A stretch of DNA of 40,474 nt from Bacteroidales bacterium (GTDB taxonomy: Bacteria; Bacteroidota; Bacteroidia; Bacteroidales; UBA932), in assembly GCA_024398295.1 (NCBI GenBank), contig JAKSJL010000010.1:1-40474 (forward strand), written 5' to 3'. The translations under genes and the position numbers were made by a program. Positions within the stretch are counted from its first letter, which is position 1. Every line of letters starts with the position of its first letter. The notes under the pieces are model-generated. The model was not told the origin of the DNA. It did no database searches and was given only the letters and a program-made list of their open reading frames with translations. Of this stretch, positions 14,957 through 22,232 are shown piece after piece.

Positions 14957-15661
14957 ATGAACTCAGAAGTAAGGAACCAGCTCATCGAGTGGGCGGAGAA
15001 ATACAATGACCCACAGTACTTCCAGGAGGACCCCATAGCGTTTCCACGCAGGTTCGCCGAGAAGCTCGAGGTCGGCGAGGCGACTCTCCAGGACGTCGAA
15101 GTGTCAGCGGTATTCGCGTCACACTTCGCGTGGGGCAGGCGCGCCATGATAGTTCGCGACTGCGAACGCCTCTTCGACGAGATGGGCTGGCAGCCTTACG
15201 AGTATGTGATGGCCGGCGGATGGAGAAACGACGAGACGAGCATCCACAGGACCATCAAATGGAGCGAGGTGGCCGGCATCTGCCGCAGACTGCGCGAGTG
15301 GTACACCTGGCACGACTCACTGGAGTCGCTGAGCCAGGCCGACATGCGCAGCACAGTCTTCCATCAGAAAGACGACGCCAAGGCTCCGAACAAAAAGATC
15401 AACATGATGCGCAGATGGATGGTTCGAGATGACGGAAAAGTGGATCTGGGGTTGTGGAAAGACACGCCTAAGACAGACTTGATAGTACCTCTCGACGTCC
15501 ATGTGTACGACGAGGCAGTGGCGCTTGGCCTTACTGACAGAAAGCAGAAGGATCTCGCCACAGCCGTACAGATTACAGAAGCATTCAAGGAAATATTTCC
15601 GGACGATCCGTGCCTGGGAGACTTCGCTCTCTTCGGCTACGGCGTCACAAACCACCAGTAA
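14957..15661 (+). CDS. TIGR02757 / DUF2400 family protein
   Basis: 234 residues. The C-terminal half has the family signature: KKINMMRRWMVRDD, then VDLGLWKDTPKTDLIVPLDVHVY, then LGLTDRKQKDLATAVQITEAFKEI and a final FALFGYGV. The N-terminal half is helical, with AVFASHFAWGRR. The family is related to the helix-hairpin-helix DNA glycosylase fold, but no biochemical activity is established to my knowledge. Cytoplasmic, without a signal peptide. It sits three bases after the POT gene and directly abuts the next start, so expression is probably coupled. It is a little shorter than many members (about 250-260). Confidence 0.88.
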   Translation: MNSEVRNQLIEWAEKYNDPQYFQEDPIAFPRRFAEKLEVGEATLQDVEVSAVFASHFAWGRRAMIVRDCERLFDEMGWQPYEYVMAGGWRNDETSIHRTIKWSEVAGICRRLREWYTWHDSLESLSQADMRSTVFHQKDDAKAPNKKINMMRRWMVRDDGKVDLGLWKDTPKTDLIVPLDVHVYDEAVALGLTDRKQKDLATAVQITEAFKEIFPDDPCLGDFALFGYGVTNHQ

Positions 15662-16243
15662 ATGCCGAAACTCTACATCATATCTGGCTGCAATGGAGCG
15701 GGAAAAACCACCGCTTCATACTCTTTGTTGCCGGAAATGCTTGAGTGCAGGCAGTTTGTGAACTCAGATGAGTTCGCAAAGAGTCTCTCCCCTTTCGACC
15801 CTTCGGCTGCATCCGTTTCCGCCAGCCGATATATGCTCATGAAGACCAAGTACCTTTTCGGAAGGTCCGAGGACTTCGGCATCGAGACCACCCTGGCGAC
15901 CAGGTCACTTCTGAAGATGGTCAAGGAAGCCAAGGAAAACGGCTACCATGTGACCATCATCTACTTCTGGCTCACATCACCGGAGCAAGCCATAGAAAGA
16001 ATCAAGGCGAGGGTCAATGCAGGAGGACACAACATACCTGATGACACTGTAAGAAGACGTTACTACATGGGACTCAGATACTTCTTTGACGACTACAAGG
16101 ATGTATGCGACAGATGGATACTTGTGGATAACTCAAGTTTCCCATTCAGTGTAGTGGCAGAAGGCATAGGAAGCAGCAGCATAGTCAGGGATCAGGAAAA
16201 ATACGACATAATCTGGAAGATGGTTCATCCAGAGGAAGTTTAG
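15662..16243 (+). CDS. Zeta-toxin-like P-loop kinase without a visible antitoxin
   Basis: 193 residues. Walker A SGCNGAGKTT is at 8-17. NSDEFAKSLSPFDPSAAS follows, like the zeta-type N-D-E substrate segment. Then come FGIETTLATRS, HVTIIYFWLTSPEQAIERIKARV, GGHNIPDDTVRRRYYMGL and a C-terminal ILVDNSS strand. The layout matches the zeta-toxin/predicted ABC-type ATPase family (UDP-N-acetylglucosamine or other small-molecule kinases). The ATG follows the previous stop with no gap, and tldD starts eight bases later. No epsilon-like antitoxin is encoded on either side, so this may be a housekeeping kinase rather than a toxin. Base composition is like its neighbours. Confidence 0.82.
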   Translation: MPKLYIISGCNGAGKTTASYSLLPEMLECRQFVNSDEFAKSLSPFDPSAASVSASRYMLMKTKYLFGRSEDFGIETTLATRSLLKMVKEAKENGYHVTIIYFWLTSPEQAIERIKARVNAGGHNIPDDTVRRRYYMGLRYFFDDYKDVCDRWILVDNSSFPFSVVAEGIGSSSIVRDQEKYDIIWKMVHPEEV

Positions 16244-16251
16244 AAGACGGA

Positions 16252-17778
16252 ATGATTTACGACAAGAATTATTATCTCGAGACGTTCAATGTCACCGAAG
16301 AGATGCTCAGAAGGCTCTCTGCCGAAGGCCTGGACAGGGGCGGTGACTACACAGATCTGTATTTCGAGAACACGACATATAACACCCTGTTTCTCAGGGA
16401 CTCAGAAGTAAGTTCGGGAGGCTTCCTCACCGACTATGGTGTGGGCATCAGAGTACTCAAGGGAGAGAAGACTGGATACGCCTACGCTGAAAGCACTGAT
16501 TACTCAGCCATGCTTTCAGCTGCGCGCGCAGCAGCTTCCATCTCACAGGGACCAAGCCTATCCAGAGGCGGAGAACTGGCAGACAGCCAGGTCGCGAAGC
16601 TTATACGCGACGCGAAGGACAGGGCAGCGACTTACACCCCTATCGAGGCGAACGGAGGTCGTCCCATGAGGCGATTCTTCCAGGGGCTCCCAAACCCAGC
16701 GGCGGACCGTTACCCCATGCAGAATGAGTGGAGAAAGGCAGAGATAGCCACATTCATCCCCTACCTCAAGTCACTTGAGGCGGCAGTGAGGGCACGCGAT
16801 GAGCGCGTCGTGAAGGTGGTAGCTACACTCTCAGCGTGCCAGAGCGACATCCTCATGTACAACTCCTTCGGCGAGATGAAGTACGACACCCGTCCTATGG
16901 GTACACTCAGCGTGAGCGTTGTGTTCAGCAAGGACGGCAAGATAGAGAACGCAAGCGCTTCGAGAAGTTTCATGAAGGGCAGCGAGATGCTTACCGAGGC
17001 CATAGTGGAAGAGCTTGCTGAGAAGGTAACCAATGGTATCGATGAGCGCTTCGAGGCGCGCAGGCCGAAGGGCGGCAAGATGCCGGTAGTCATGGCTGCA
17101 GGAGCGTCAGGCATCCTGCTCCACGAGGCCATGGGACACGCGTTCGAGGCTGACTTCAACAGGAAAGGCCAGTCCATCTTCTCTGACAAGATGGGCCAGA
17201 GAATCTGTCCTGAAGGCATTTACATAGTCGATGACGGCACCATGAAGGGAAACCGAGGAGCCGTGAACTACGACGATGAAGGCGTGCCAGGACAGTACAC
17301 ATACATGGTGGAGGACGGTGTACTCACCTCATACCTCCACGACAGGATCAGTGCGAAATACTATGGCGTGACACCTACCGGAAACGGAAGAAGAGAGTCG
17401 TTCCGCTATGCTCCCCTACCTCGTATGCGTAACACCTACATGGAGAGCGGCGATGCACGCGCAGAAGACCTCATCGCTTCAGTGAAGAAGGGTATCTACG
17501 TGGACCAGTTCTCGAATGGCCAGGTCAAGATAGGCGAAGGCGACTTCACCTTCTTCGTGAAGAGCGGAAGGCTCATCGAGAATGGCCGCCTGACCATGCC
17601 GGTGAAGGATATCAATATAATTGGCAATGGTCCCGAGGCCCTGAAGGACATCGCTGGTGTCGCCGATGACCTGAAGATAGATGACAGTGCATGGACCTGC
17701 GGAAAGGGTCAGTCAGCACCTGTGTGCTGCGGCATCCCTACCGTACTGATAAATAACCTTACTGTAGGAGGAGAATGA
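16252..17778 (+). CDS. tldD: TldD-type metalloprotease subunit
   Basis: 508 residues, normal for TldD. The zinc motif HEAMGH is at 291-296 (HExxxH), inside GASGILLHEAMGHAFEAD. After it come VDDGT, NYDDEGVPGQ and NGRRESFRYAPLPRMRNTYM, then a beta-rich C-terminus with GEGDFTFFVKSGRLIENG. With TldE it forms a heterodimer in which TldD carries the zinc and cleaves unfolded or microcin-type peptides. The gene for TldE follows one base later, confirming the pair. Between about 85 and 170 there is an insertion relative to the compact domain (AASISQGPSLSRGG to AADRYPMQNEW). Cytoplasmic, no signal peptide. Confidence 0.94.
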   Translation: MIYDKNYYLETFNVTEEMLRRLSAEGLDRGGDYTDLYFENTTYNTLFLRDSEVSSGGFLTDYGVGIRVLKGEKTGYAYAESTDYSAMLSAARAAASISQGPSLSRGGELADSQVAKLIRDAKDRAATYTPIEANGGRPMRRFFQGLPNPAADRYPMQNEWRKAEIATFIPYLKSLEAAVRARDERVVKVVATLSACQSDILMYNSFGEMKYDTRPMGTLSVSVVFSKDGKIENASASRSFMKGSEMLTEAIVEELAEKVTNGIDERFEARRPKGGKMPVVMAAGASGILLHEAMGHAFEADFNRKGQSIFSDKMGQRICPEGIYIVDDGTMKGNRGAVNYDDEGVPGQYTYMVEDGVLTSYLHDRISAKYYGVTPTGNGRRESFRYAPLPRMRNTYMESGDARAEDLIASVKKGIYVDQFSNGQVKIGEGDFTFFVKSGRLIENGRLTMPVKDINIIGNGPEALKDIAGVADDLKIDDSAWTCGKGQSAPVCCGIPTVLINNLTVGGE

Positions 17779-17779
17779 T

Positions 17780-19129
17780 ATGGTAGACGGAATGATCAAG
17801 GAAGCTGACATCCTCCTCGCGAAGGAAGGCATGCAGACCGCCCTGGAGGCAGGAGCAAGCGCAGCACGCTTCACCATCAACAGAAGCTGCATGGACCTTG
17901 TAGGCACGCTGAACGGCGAGATCGACAAGGTGAATCACTCGCTGGACAGCTCGATGAGCATCCAGCTGTTTGTGGACGGCAGATATGCTGCATTCTCCAC
18001 AAACAGACTCGAGAGCGCCGCTCTCAAGGCATTCATCCTGAAGTCTGTGGAGATGGTAAGGATCATGGCCAAGGACGAGTTCAGAAAGCTTGCTGACCCT
18101 GCACGCACAGAAAAGGGTGCAGTCTCAGGCAAGGAGCTTGGGCTCTATGACGACACCTACGACAGCATGACTCCAGAAAAGAGAGTGGAGCTCGCGCTGG
18201 GCGCTGTGGTGTTCGACAAATGCAGTTCTGCCAAATGCAAGATTATCAGTGAGGAGGGTGAATACAATGACTGCGTGTTCGATACCATTGTCATGGATAC
18301 AGAAGGCCTGTTCTGCCGTCACACTGAGACCTCGTTTGAGTATGGCGTGGAGATAACCGTGCAGGATGAGACAGAAGCTAAGTATTCAGGCACCTGGTGG
18401 GACGCCACCCCTAGGCTTAAGGATTTGAGTATCAGTCGCTGCGGAGCGAAGGCATTCGAGATCGCAGAGGCACAGACAGGTCCTAGGCCTCGCCGTAGTG
18501 GCAAATACAGGATGGTCGTGGACAGCGAATGCTCTTCGCGTCTGCTTACCCCTGTCCTGAACGCTCTCAGTGGCCACTCGGTACAGCAGAAGAACTCCTT
18601 CCTTCTCGATTCTGTAGGAAAGAAAGTCTTCGGCGACGGCATGACAGTCATGGATATGTGCCGCACCCATGGAGAGACAGGATCGAGACTTTTCGACACC
18701 GAAGGAGTGGCGACGACCGAGCATGCCATAATCTCTTCCGGCACCGTGAATGAATACTTCATCAACACGTACATTGCAGGAAAGATGGGCGTGAAGCCAA
18801 ACATTGAGGATGCTATCAGACCAAAGGTAATGCCTTGGCCTAAGCCAGGCATGGACAGAGAGGCACTTATGAAGCTCTGCAGAAACGGAATTCTCGTCAC
18901 AGGCTTCAATGGAGGCAACACAAACAGCACGACAGGTGACTACTCGTTCGGAATAGAAGGATTCGCATTCAAGGACGGAAAGATCACTCATCCGGTACGC
19001 GAGATGCTCATTACGGGTAATCTGGTGACACTGTGGAACAGTATCATTGGCGTCGGCGACGACGCAAGGCTCTGCAAGTCAAAGCTCACCCCTTCCCTCG
19101 CATTTGAGGGTGTGGATTTCAGTGGATAA
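17780..19129 (+). CDS. pmbA: TldE/PmbA-type partner subunit
   Basis: 449 residues. It resembles TldD in fold (ESAALKAFILKSVEMV, then RRSGKYRMVVDSECSSRLLTPVLNALSGHSVQQKNSFL, then GSRLFDTEGVATTEHAIISSGTVNEY, then NSTTGDYSFGIEGFAFKDGKITHPVREM). It lacks an HExxxH motif: the equivalent position holds SSRLLTPVLN, as expected for TldE. TldE supplies structure and substrate groove to the TldD-TldE protease. It lies one base after tldD. The tldD end also spells AGGAGG (17766-17771), eight bases before this ATG, and this may serve as a ribosome site. A second in-frame ATG at 17792 is possible. Confidence 0.92.
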   Translation: MVDGMIKEADILLAKEGMQTALEAGASAARFTINRSCMDLVGTLNGEIDKVNHSLDSSMSIQLFVDGRYAAFSTNRLESAALKAFILKSVEMVRIMAKDEFRKLADPARTEKGAVSGKELGLYDDTYDSMTPEKRVELALGAVVFDKCSSAKCKIISEEGEYNDCVFDTIVMDTEGLFCRHTETSFEYGVEITVQDETEAKYSGTWWDATPRLKDLSISRCGAKAFEIAEAQTGPRPRRSGKYRMVVDSECSSRLLTPVLNALSGHSVQQKNSFLLDSVGKKVFGDGMTVMDMCRTHGETGSRLFDTEGVATTEHAIISSGTVNEYFINTYIAGKMGVKPNIEDAIRPKVMPWPKPGMDREALMKLCRNGILVTGFNGGNTNSTTGDYSFGIEGFAFKDGKITHPVREMLITGNLVTLWNSIIGVGDDARLCKSKLTPSLAFEGVDFSG

Positions 19130-19159
19130 ACATTAAACGCGGCACAGCCGCATACAGAT

Positions 19160-19798
19160 ATGAAGATTGAATACAACAAGGTAGTAGAGATCAGCTACGA
19201 AGTAACAGTAGAAGGAAAAGTCACCGACAGCGCATCAAAGGAAGCGCCGCTCGATTATATCCAGGGCCAGCACATGCTCATCCCTAAGCTTGAGGAAGCT
19301 CTCGAGGGAAAGGAGCCAGGCGACAAGGTGACCTGCACCGTCCTCCCAGAGGATGCATATGGCGAGTACGACCTGAAGAAGGTGTTTGACATCCCTAAGA
19401 GCTCATTTGAAGTGAATGGACAGCTCCGCGAGGACCTTCTCGTGGTGGGCAAGTACATCCCTATGCTGAACGGCCAGGGAGAGGTTTGCCACGCTATGAT
19501 CGTTGACATCAAGGAAGACAAGGTGACCATGGACTTCAACCTCCCTATGGCGGGAAAGACACTTGAGTTCACCATGGAGGTTCTCTCAGTTAGAGATGCG
19601 ACCGAGAAAGAGCTGACGGAAGGCCTTCATGGAGAGTTCCTTCCACCAGAGGAGCACCATTGCCACTGCGGTGGCAAATGTGGTCATCACCACGAGGACG
19701 GCGAAGGATGCTGTCATAGTGAAGGCGAGGGTTGCTGCCACGGCGAAGGTGAAGGATGCTGCCATGGCGAAGGTGAAGGCTGCTGCCACGAGAACTAA
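19160..19798 (+). CDS. slyD: SlyD-like FKBP peptidyl-prolyl isomerase with Cys/His-rich repeat tail
   Basis: 212 residues. The FKBP domain (1-70 and 120-150) is split by a chaperone insert-in-flap (about 70-120), as in SlyD: LDYIQGQHMLIPKLEEALEGKEPGDK, PEDAYGEYDLKKVFDIPK, MDFNLPMAGKTLEFTMEVL. SlyD folds proteins and hands nickel to metalloenzymes. The tail (168-212) is metal-binding: EEHHCHCGGKCGHHHEDGE followed by four eight-residue units GEGCCHxx. No signal peptide, so cytoplasmic. The usual NHPLAG motif reads NLPMAG. A small hairpin, GCGGC-ACA-GCCGC (19139-19151), precedes the start. No hydrogenase or urease gene is nearby to show which metal enzyme it serves. Confidence 0.9.
   Translation: MKIEYNKVVEISYEVTVEGKVTDSASKEAPLDYIQGQHMLIPKLEEALEGKEPGDKVTCTVLPEDAYGEYDLKKVFDIPKSSFEVNGQLREDLLVVGKYIPMLNGQGEVCHAMIVDIKEDKVTMDFNLPMAGKTLEFTMEVLSVRDATEKELTEGLHGEFLPPEEHHCHCGGKCGHHHEDGEGCCHSEGEGCCHGEGEGCCHGEGEGCCHEN
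19700..19795 (+). repeat. Four 24-bp tandem repeats in the slyD 3' end
   Basis: Units at 19700-19723, 19724-19747, 19748-19771 and 19772-19795 each encode GEGCCH plus two residues (SE, GE, GE, EN). The copies differ mainly at wobble positions (GGCGAAGGATGCTGTCAT, GGCGAGGGTTGCTGCCAC and so on), so protein sequence is kept more tightly than DNA. Copy number could vary between strains by slippage without breaking the frame. Confidence 0.85.
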
Positions 19799-19801
19799 AG
19801 A

Positions 19802-20884
19802 ATGAAGACAGCTGTCGTCATACTGAACTGGAACACCAAGGACTACCTCAGAGAGTTCCTTCCTCCACTGCTTGGCAGCCTGGAGGGAATGGACGCGGAG
19901 CTTATCGTGGCGGACAATGCCTCCACTGACGGCTCCGTCCAGATGCTTGAAGAGGAGTTCCCTATGGTCAGGAGCATTGTCCTTAAGGAGAATTTCGGAT
20001 TCACCGGGGGCTATAACAGGGCTCTGAAAGAGGTTGACGCAGAATATTATGTCCTCATAAACAGTGATATCCTTGTCACTGAAGGGTGGCTGGAGCCGCT
20101 TGTAGAGTGGATGGATACACATCCACAGAATGCGGCTTGTGCCCCAAAGCTCCGCTCGTTTTACGACAGAGACAGGTTTGAATACGCCGGCGCGGCTGGC
20201 GGCATGCTCGACGCATACGGCTATCCGTTCTGCAGGGGGCGTGTTATGAAGCTCACTGAGAGAGATGAGGGGCAGTATGACTCCCCTGCCGATGTATTCT
20301 GGGCGACCGGAGCATGCCTTCTGGTACGCAGCAGCATGTGGAAGGAACTGAAAGGGCTCGATGAGAGGTTCTTCGCCCATATGGAGGAGATTGACTTCTG
20401 CTGGAGGGCACAGCTCAATGGTTGGAAGGTCAGCGTAGTCCCTTCATCTTTAGTTTTCCATCTGGGTGGAGGCACACTGCCTGCGACATCGCCAAGGAAG
20501 CTGAAGCTGAATTTCAGGAACGACCTCCTGATGCTTGAGAACAACCTCTCGAAGTCGTATGTGGCAGCCGGAAGCGCTCCTGAAGGCGCGTATAGGCAGG
20601 CCCGTGCATTGATATTCAAGAGGAAGGCGCTGGACCTTATGTCTGCAGCTGTATACCTGGGGCAAGGTAAGTTCAAGTTCTTCAGAGCAGTTCTGGAAGC
20701 GCACAAGGAATATAGGAAGATGAGAAAGGTCGCCTCAGTTGATGACCTGAAAATGTACCTATCCACGCTCAACGGTGAGCGTAGGACCATAGATGGATGG
20801 TACCCAAGATGGATAGTCTGGGATGCCTTCATCAAGGATGTTAAGATATTTGATTACCTGAGAAGATATGAAGATAGTCATTGA
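19802..20884 (+). CDS. Family 2 glycosyltransferase (WbbL/rhamnosyltransferase-like)
   Basis: 360 residues. A GT-A fold with VVILNWNTKDYLREFLPPLL at the start, ELIVADNASTDGS near 35-47, ENFGFTGGYNRAL near 62-73, LINSD (about 79-83, the DxD-equivalent metal site) and the acceptor-side motif HMEEIDFCWRAQLNGWKV near 198-215. The C-terminal 90 residues are helical and basic and may touch the membrane. It transfers a sugar from a nucleotide donor, probably to a cell-envelope glycan; donor and acceptor cannot be told. It starts three bases after slyD. Its last 17 bases overlap the start of trkA, an unusual neighbour for a glycosyltransferase. Confidence 0.9.
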   Translation: MKTAVVILNWNTKDYLREFLPPLLGSLEGMDAELIVADNASTDGSVQMLEEEFPMVRSIVLKENFGFTGGYNRALKEVDAEYYVLINSDILVTEGWLEPLVEWMDTHPQNAACAPKLRSFYDRDRFEYAGAAGGMLDAYGYPFCRGRVMKLTERDEGQYDSPADVFWATGACLLVRSSMWKELKGLDERFFAHMEEIDFCWRAQLNGWKVSVVPSSLVFHLGGGTLPATSPRKLKLNFRNDLLMLENNLSKSYVAAGSAPEGAYRQARALIFKRKALDLMSAAVYLGQGKFKFFRAVLEAHKEYRKMRKVASVDDLKMYLSTLNGERRTIDGWYPRWIVWDAFIKDVKIFDYLRRYEDSH

Positions 20885-22232
20885 AGGAGCAGGTGAGGTA
20901 GGAAGATACCTCGCACAGATGCTCAGCCGAGAGGCAAATGAGATCACATTGGTAGACTGTGACGGAGCCAGGCTGGCGAAGGCCACAGCGATAGCCGACG
21001 TAGCGACGATAGAGGGACCATCCTCATCGGTGAAGACGCTGAAGGAGGCGCGAGTCGGCGAGGCTGACCTCTTCATTGCCGTAAATCCATCTGTGCCGCA
21101 GCAGGTGAACATAGTCAGTGCGCTGGTGGCACACAATCTCGGCGCGAAGAGGGTGTCTGTGCGCATCGATGATGAGGAATATCTCACGCCGGAGAACAAA
21201 TACCTCTTCAAGCAGCTGGGTATCGAGATCATGTTCTTCCCAGAGCGTATCGCAGCTGACGAGATCGTGGACCAGCTCAAGCATTCTGCAGCCCTGGAGT
21301 CCATGGATTTCGCGAACGGCAAGCTTCAGATATCTGTATTCAAGATAGACGAGAACTCCGAGCTCATGAAACCGGAGATGAACCTGATGAAGTTCGGAGA
21401 GATCGCCGCGAGGGAAGGTCTACAGTTCCGCGTGATCGCTATCTCGCGCAACGACCAGACCATCATGCCGAACCCTACATCCAGATTCAAGTACCATGAC
21501 CTCGTGTTCGCCATCGCGAACAAGGAATCCATGCCGAAGCTTGTAGAGCTTATGGGCAAGAGCAACCTAGAGATCAGCAGGCTGATGATCTTCGGCGGTA
21601 CCGAGATGGGTGAGCAGGTAGCCAAGGTCTCAGGAAGGCAGATCAAGGACATAAAGATCATCGAGAAGAACAGGGCACGCTGCCTCGAGCTTATCGAAAT
21701 GTTCGACTCGAGGGTCACCGTGGTCAATGGTGACGCGAGAGACGCAGATGTGCTCGTCGAGGAAAATATCCACGAATATGACGCATTCGCAGCGCTGTCC
21801 GAGAGCGACGAGATGAACATGCTCGCCTGTCTGATGGCGAAGAAATTCGGCGTAAAGCACACCATGGCTGATATCGAGAATGTCGAGTACATTCGTCTTG
21901 CTGAGGAGATGGGCGTGGACACAGTTATCAATAAGAAGCTCCTCACCGTAGGCAGGATCTTCAAGTTTACCCTCAGCGGAAAGGCGAGGTCAGTAAAGTA
22001 CATGGGAGGAACCAAGGCCGAGGTACTGGAGTACACGGTTTCACCTGACAGCAAGATAACAAAGTGCGCTCTCAAGGACATGGGATTCCCAAAGAATGCA
22101 GTCGTTGGAGGTGTTATTCGCGGCAGTGATGCGTTCATCGCTGTCGGAGACACCGTGATCGAGCCATACGACAGAGTGGCCGTGTTCGCGATGAAGGAAG
22201 CAGTCAAGGAAGTGGATACATTCTTCAAGTAA
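20868..22232 (+). CDS. trkA: TrkA, peripheral NAD-binding subunit of Trk potassium uptake
   Basis: 454 residues, with the duplicated TrkA architecture. Each half has a Rossmann TrkA_N domain (GAGEVGRYLAQML at 7-19; GGTEMGEQVAKVSG near 241-254) followed by a TrkA_C domain. TrkA binds nucleotide and gates the TrkH/TrkG membrane channel from the cytoplasm. The start overlaps the glycosyltransferase end by 17 bases, and the stop shares one base with the ATG of the ABC-F gene (TAATG), so translation is likely coupled on both sides. No trkH is in this window, although trkA and trkH are often adjacent. Sequence looks complete. Confidence 0.94.
   Translation: MKIVIEGAGEVGRYLAQMLSREANEITLVDCDGARLAKATAIADVATIEGPSSSVKTLKEARVGEADLFIAVNPSVPQQVNIVSALVAHNLGAKRVSVRIDDEEYLTPENKYLFKQLGIEIMFFPERIAADEIVDQLKHSAALESMDFANGKLQISVFKIDENSELMKPEMNLMKFGEIAAREGLQFRVIAISRNDQTIMPNPTSRFKYHDLVFAIANKESMPKLVELMGKSNLEISRLMIFGGTEMGEQVAKVSGRQIKDIKIIEKNRARCLELIEMFDSRVTVVNGDARDADVLVEENIHEYDAFAALSESDEMNMLACLMAKKFGVKHTMADIENVEYIRLAEEMGVDTVINKKLLTVGRIFKFTLSGKARSVKYMGGTKAEVLEYTVSPDSKITKCALKDMGFPKNAVVGGVIRGSDAFIAVGDTVIEPYDRVAVFAMKEAVKEVDTFFK

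Noticed and set aside
19700..19795. Short regular repeats as a CRISPR-like array
   Set aside because: The units are directly adjacent without spacers and encode a conserved protein repeat in frame.
19586..20380. Open frame of 264 codons on the minus strand opposite slyD and the glycosyltransferase
   Set aside because: Its Ala/Phe/Thr-rich repeat is simply the antisense reading of the GEGCCH repeats; both sense genes are clearly real.
21326..22228. Open frame of 300 codons on the minus strand opposite trkA
   Set aside because: It is Ser/Ile/Thr-rich antisense of a complete TrkA with duplicated Rossmann domains; no independent support.
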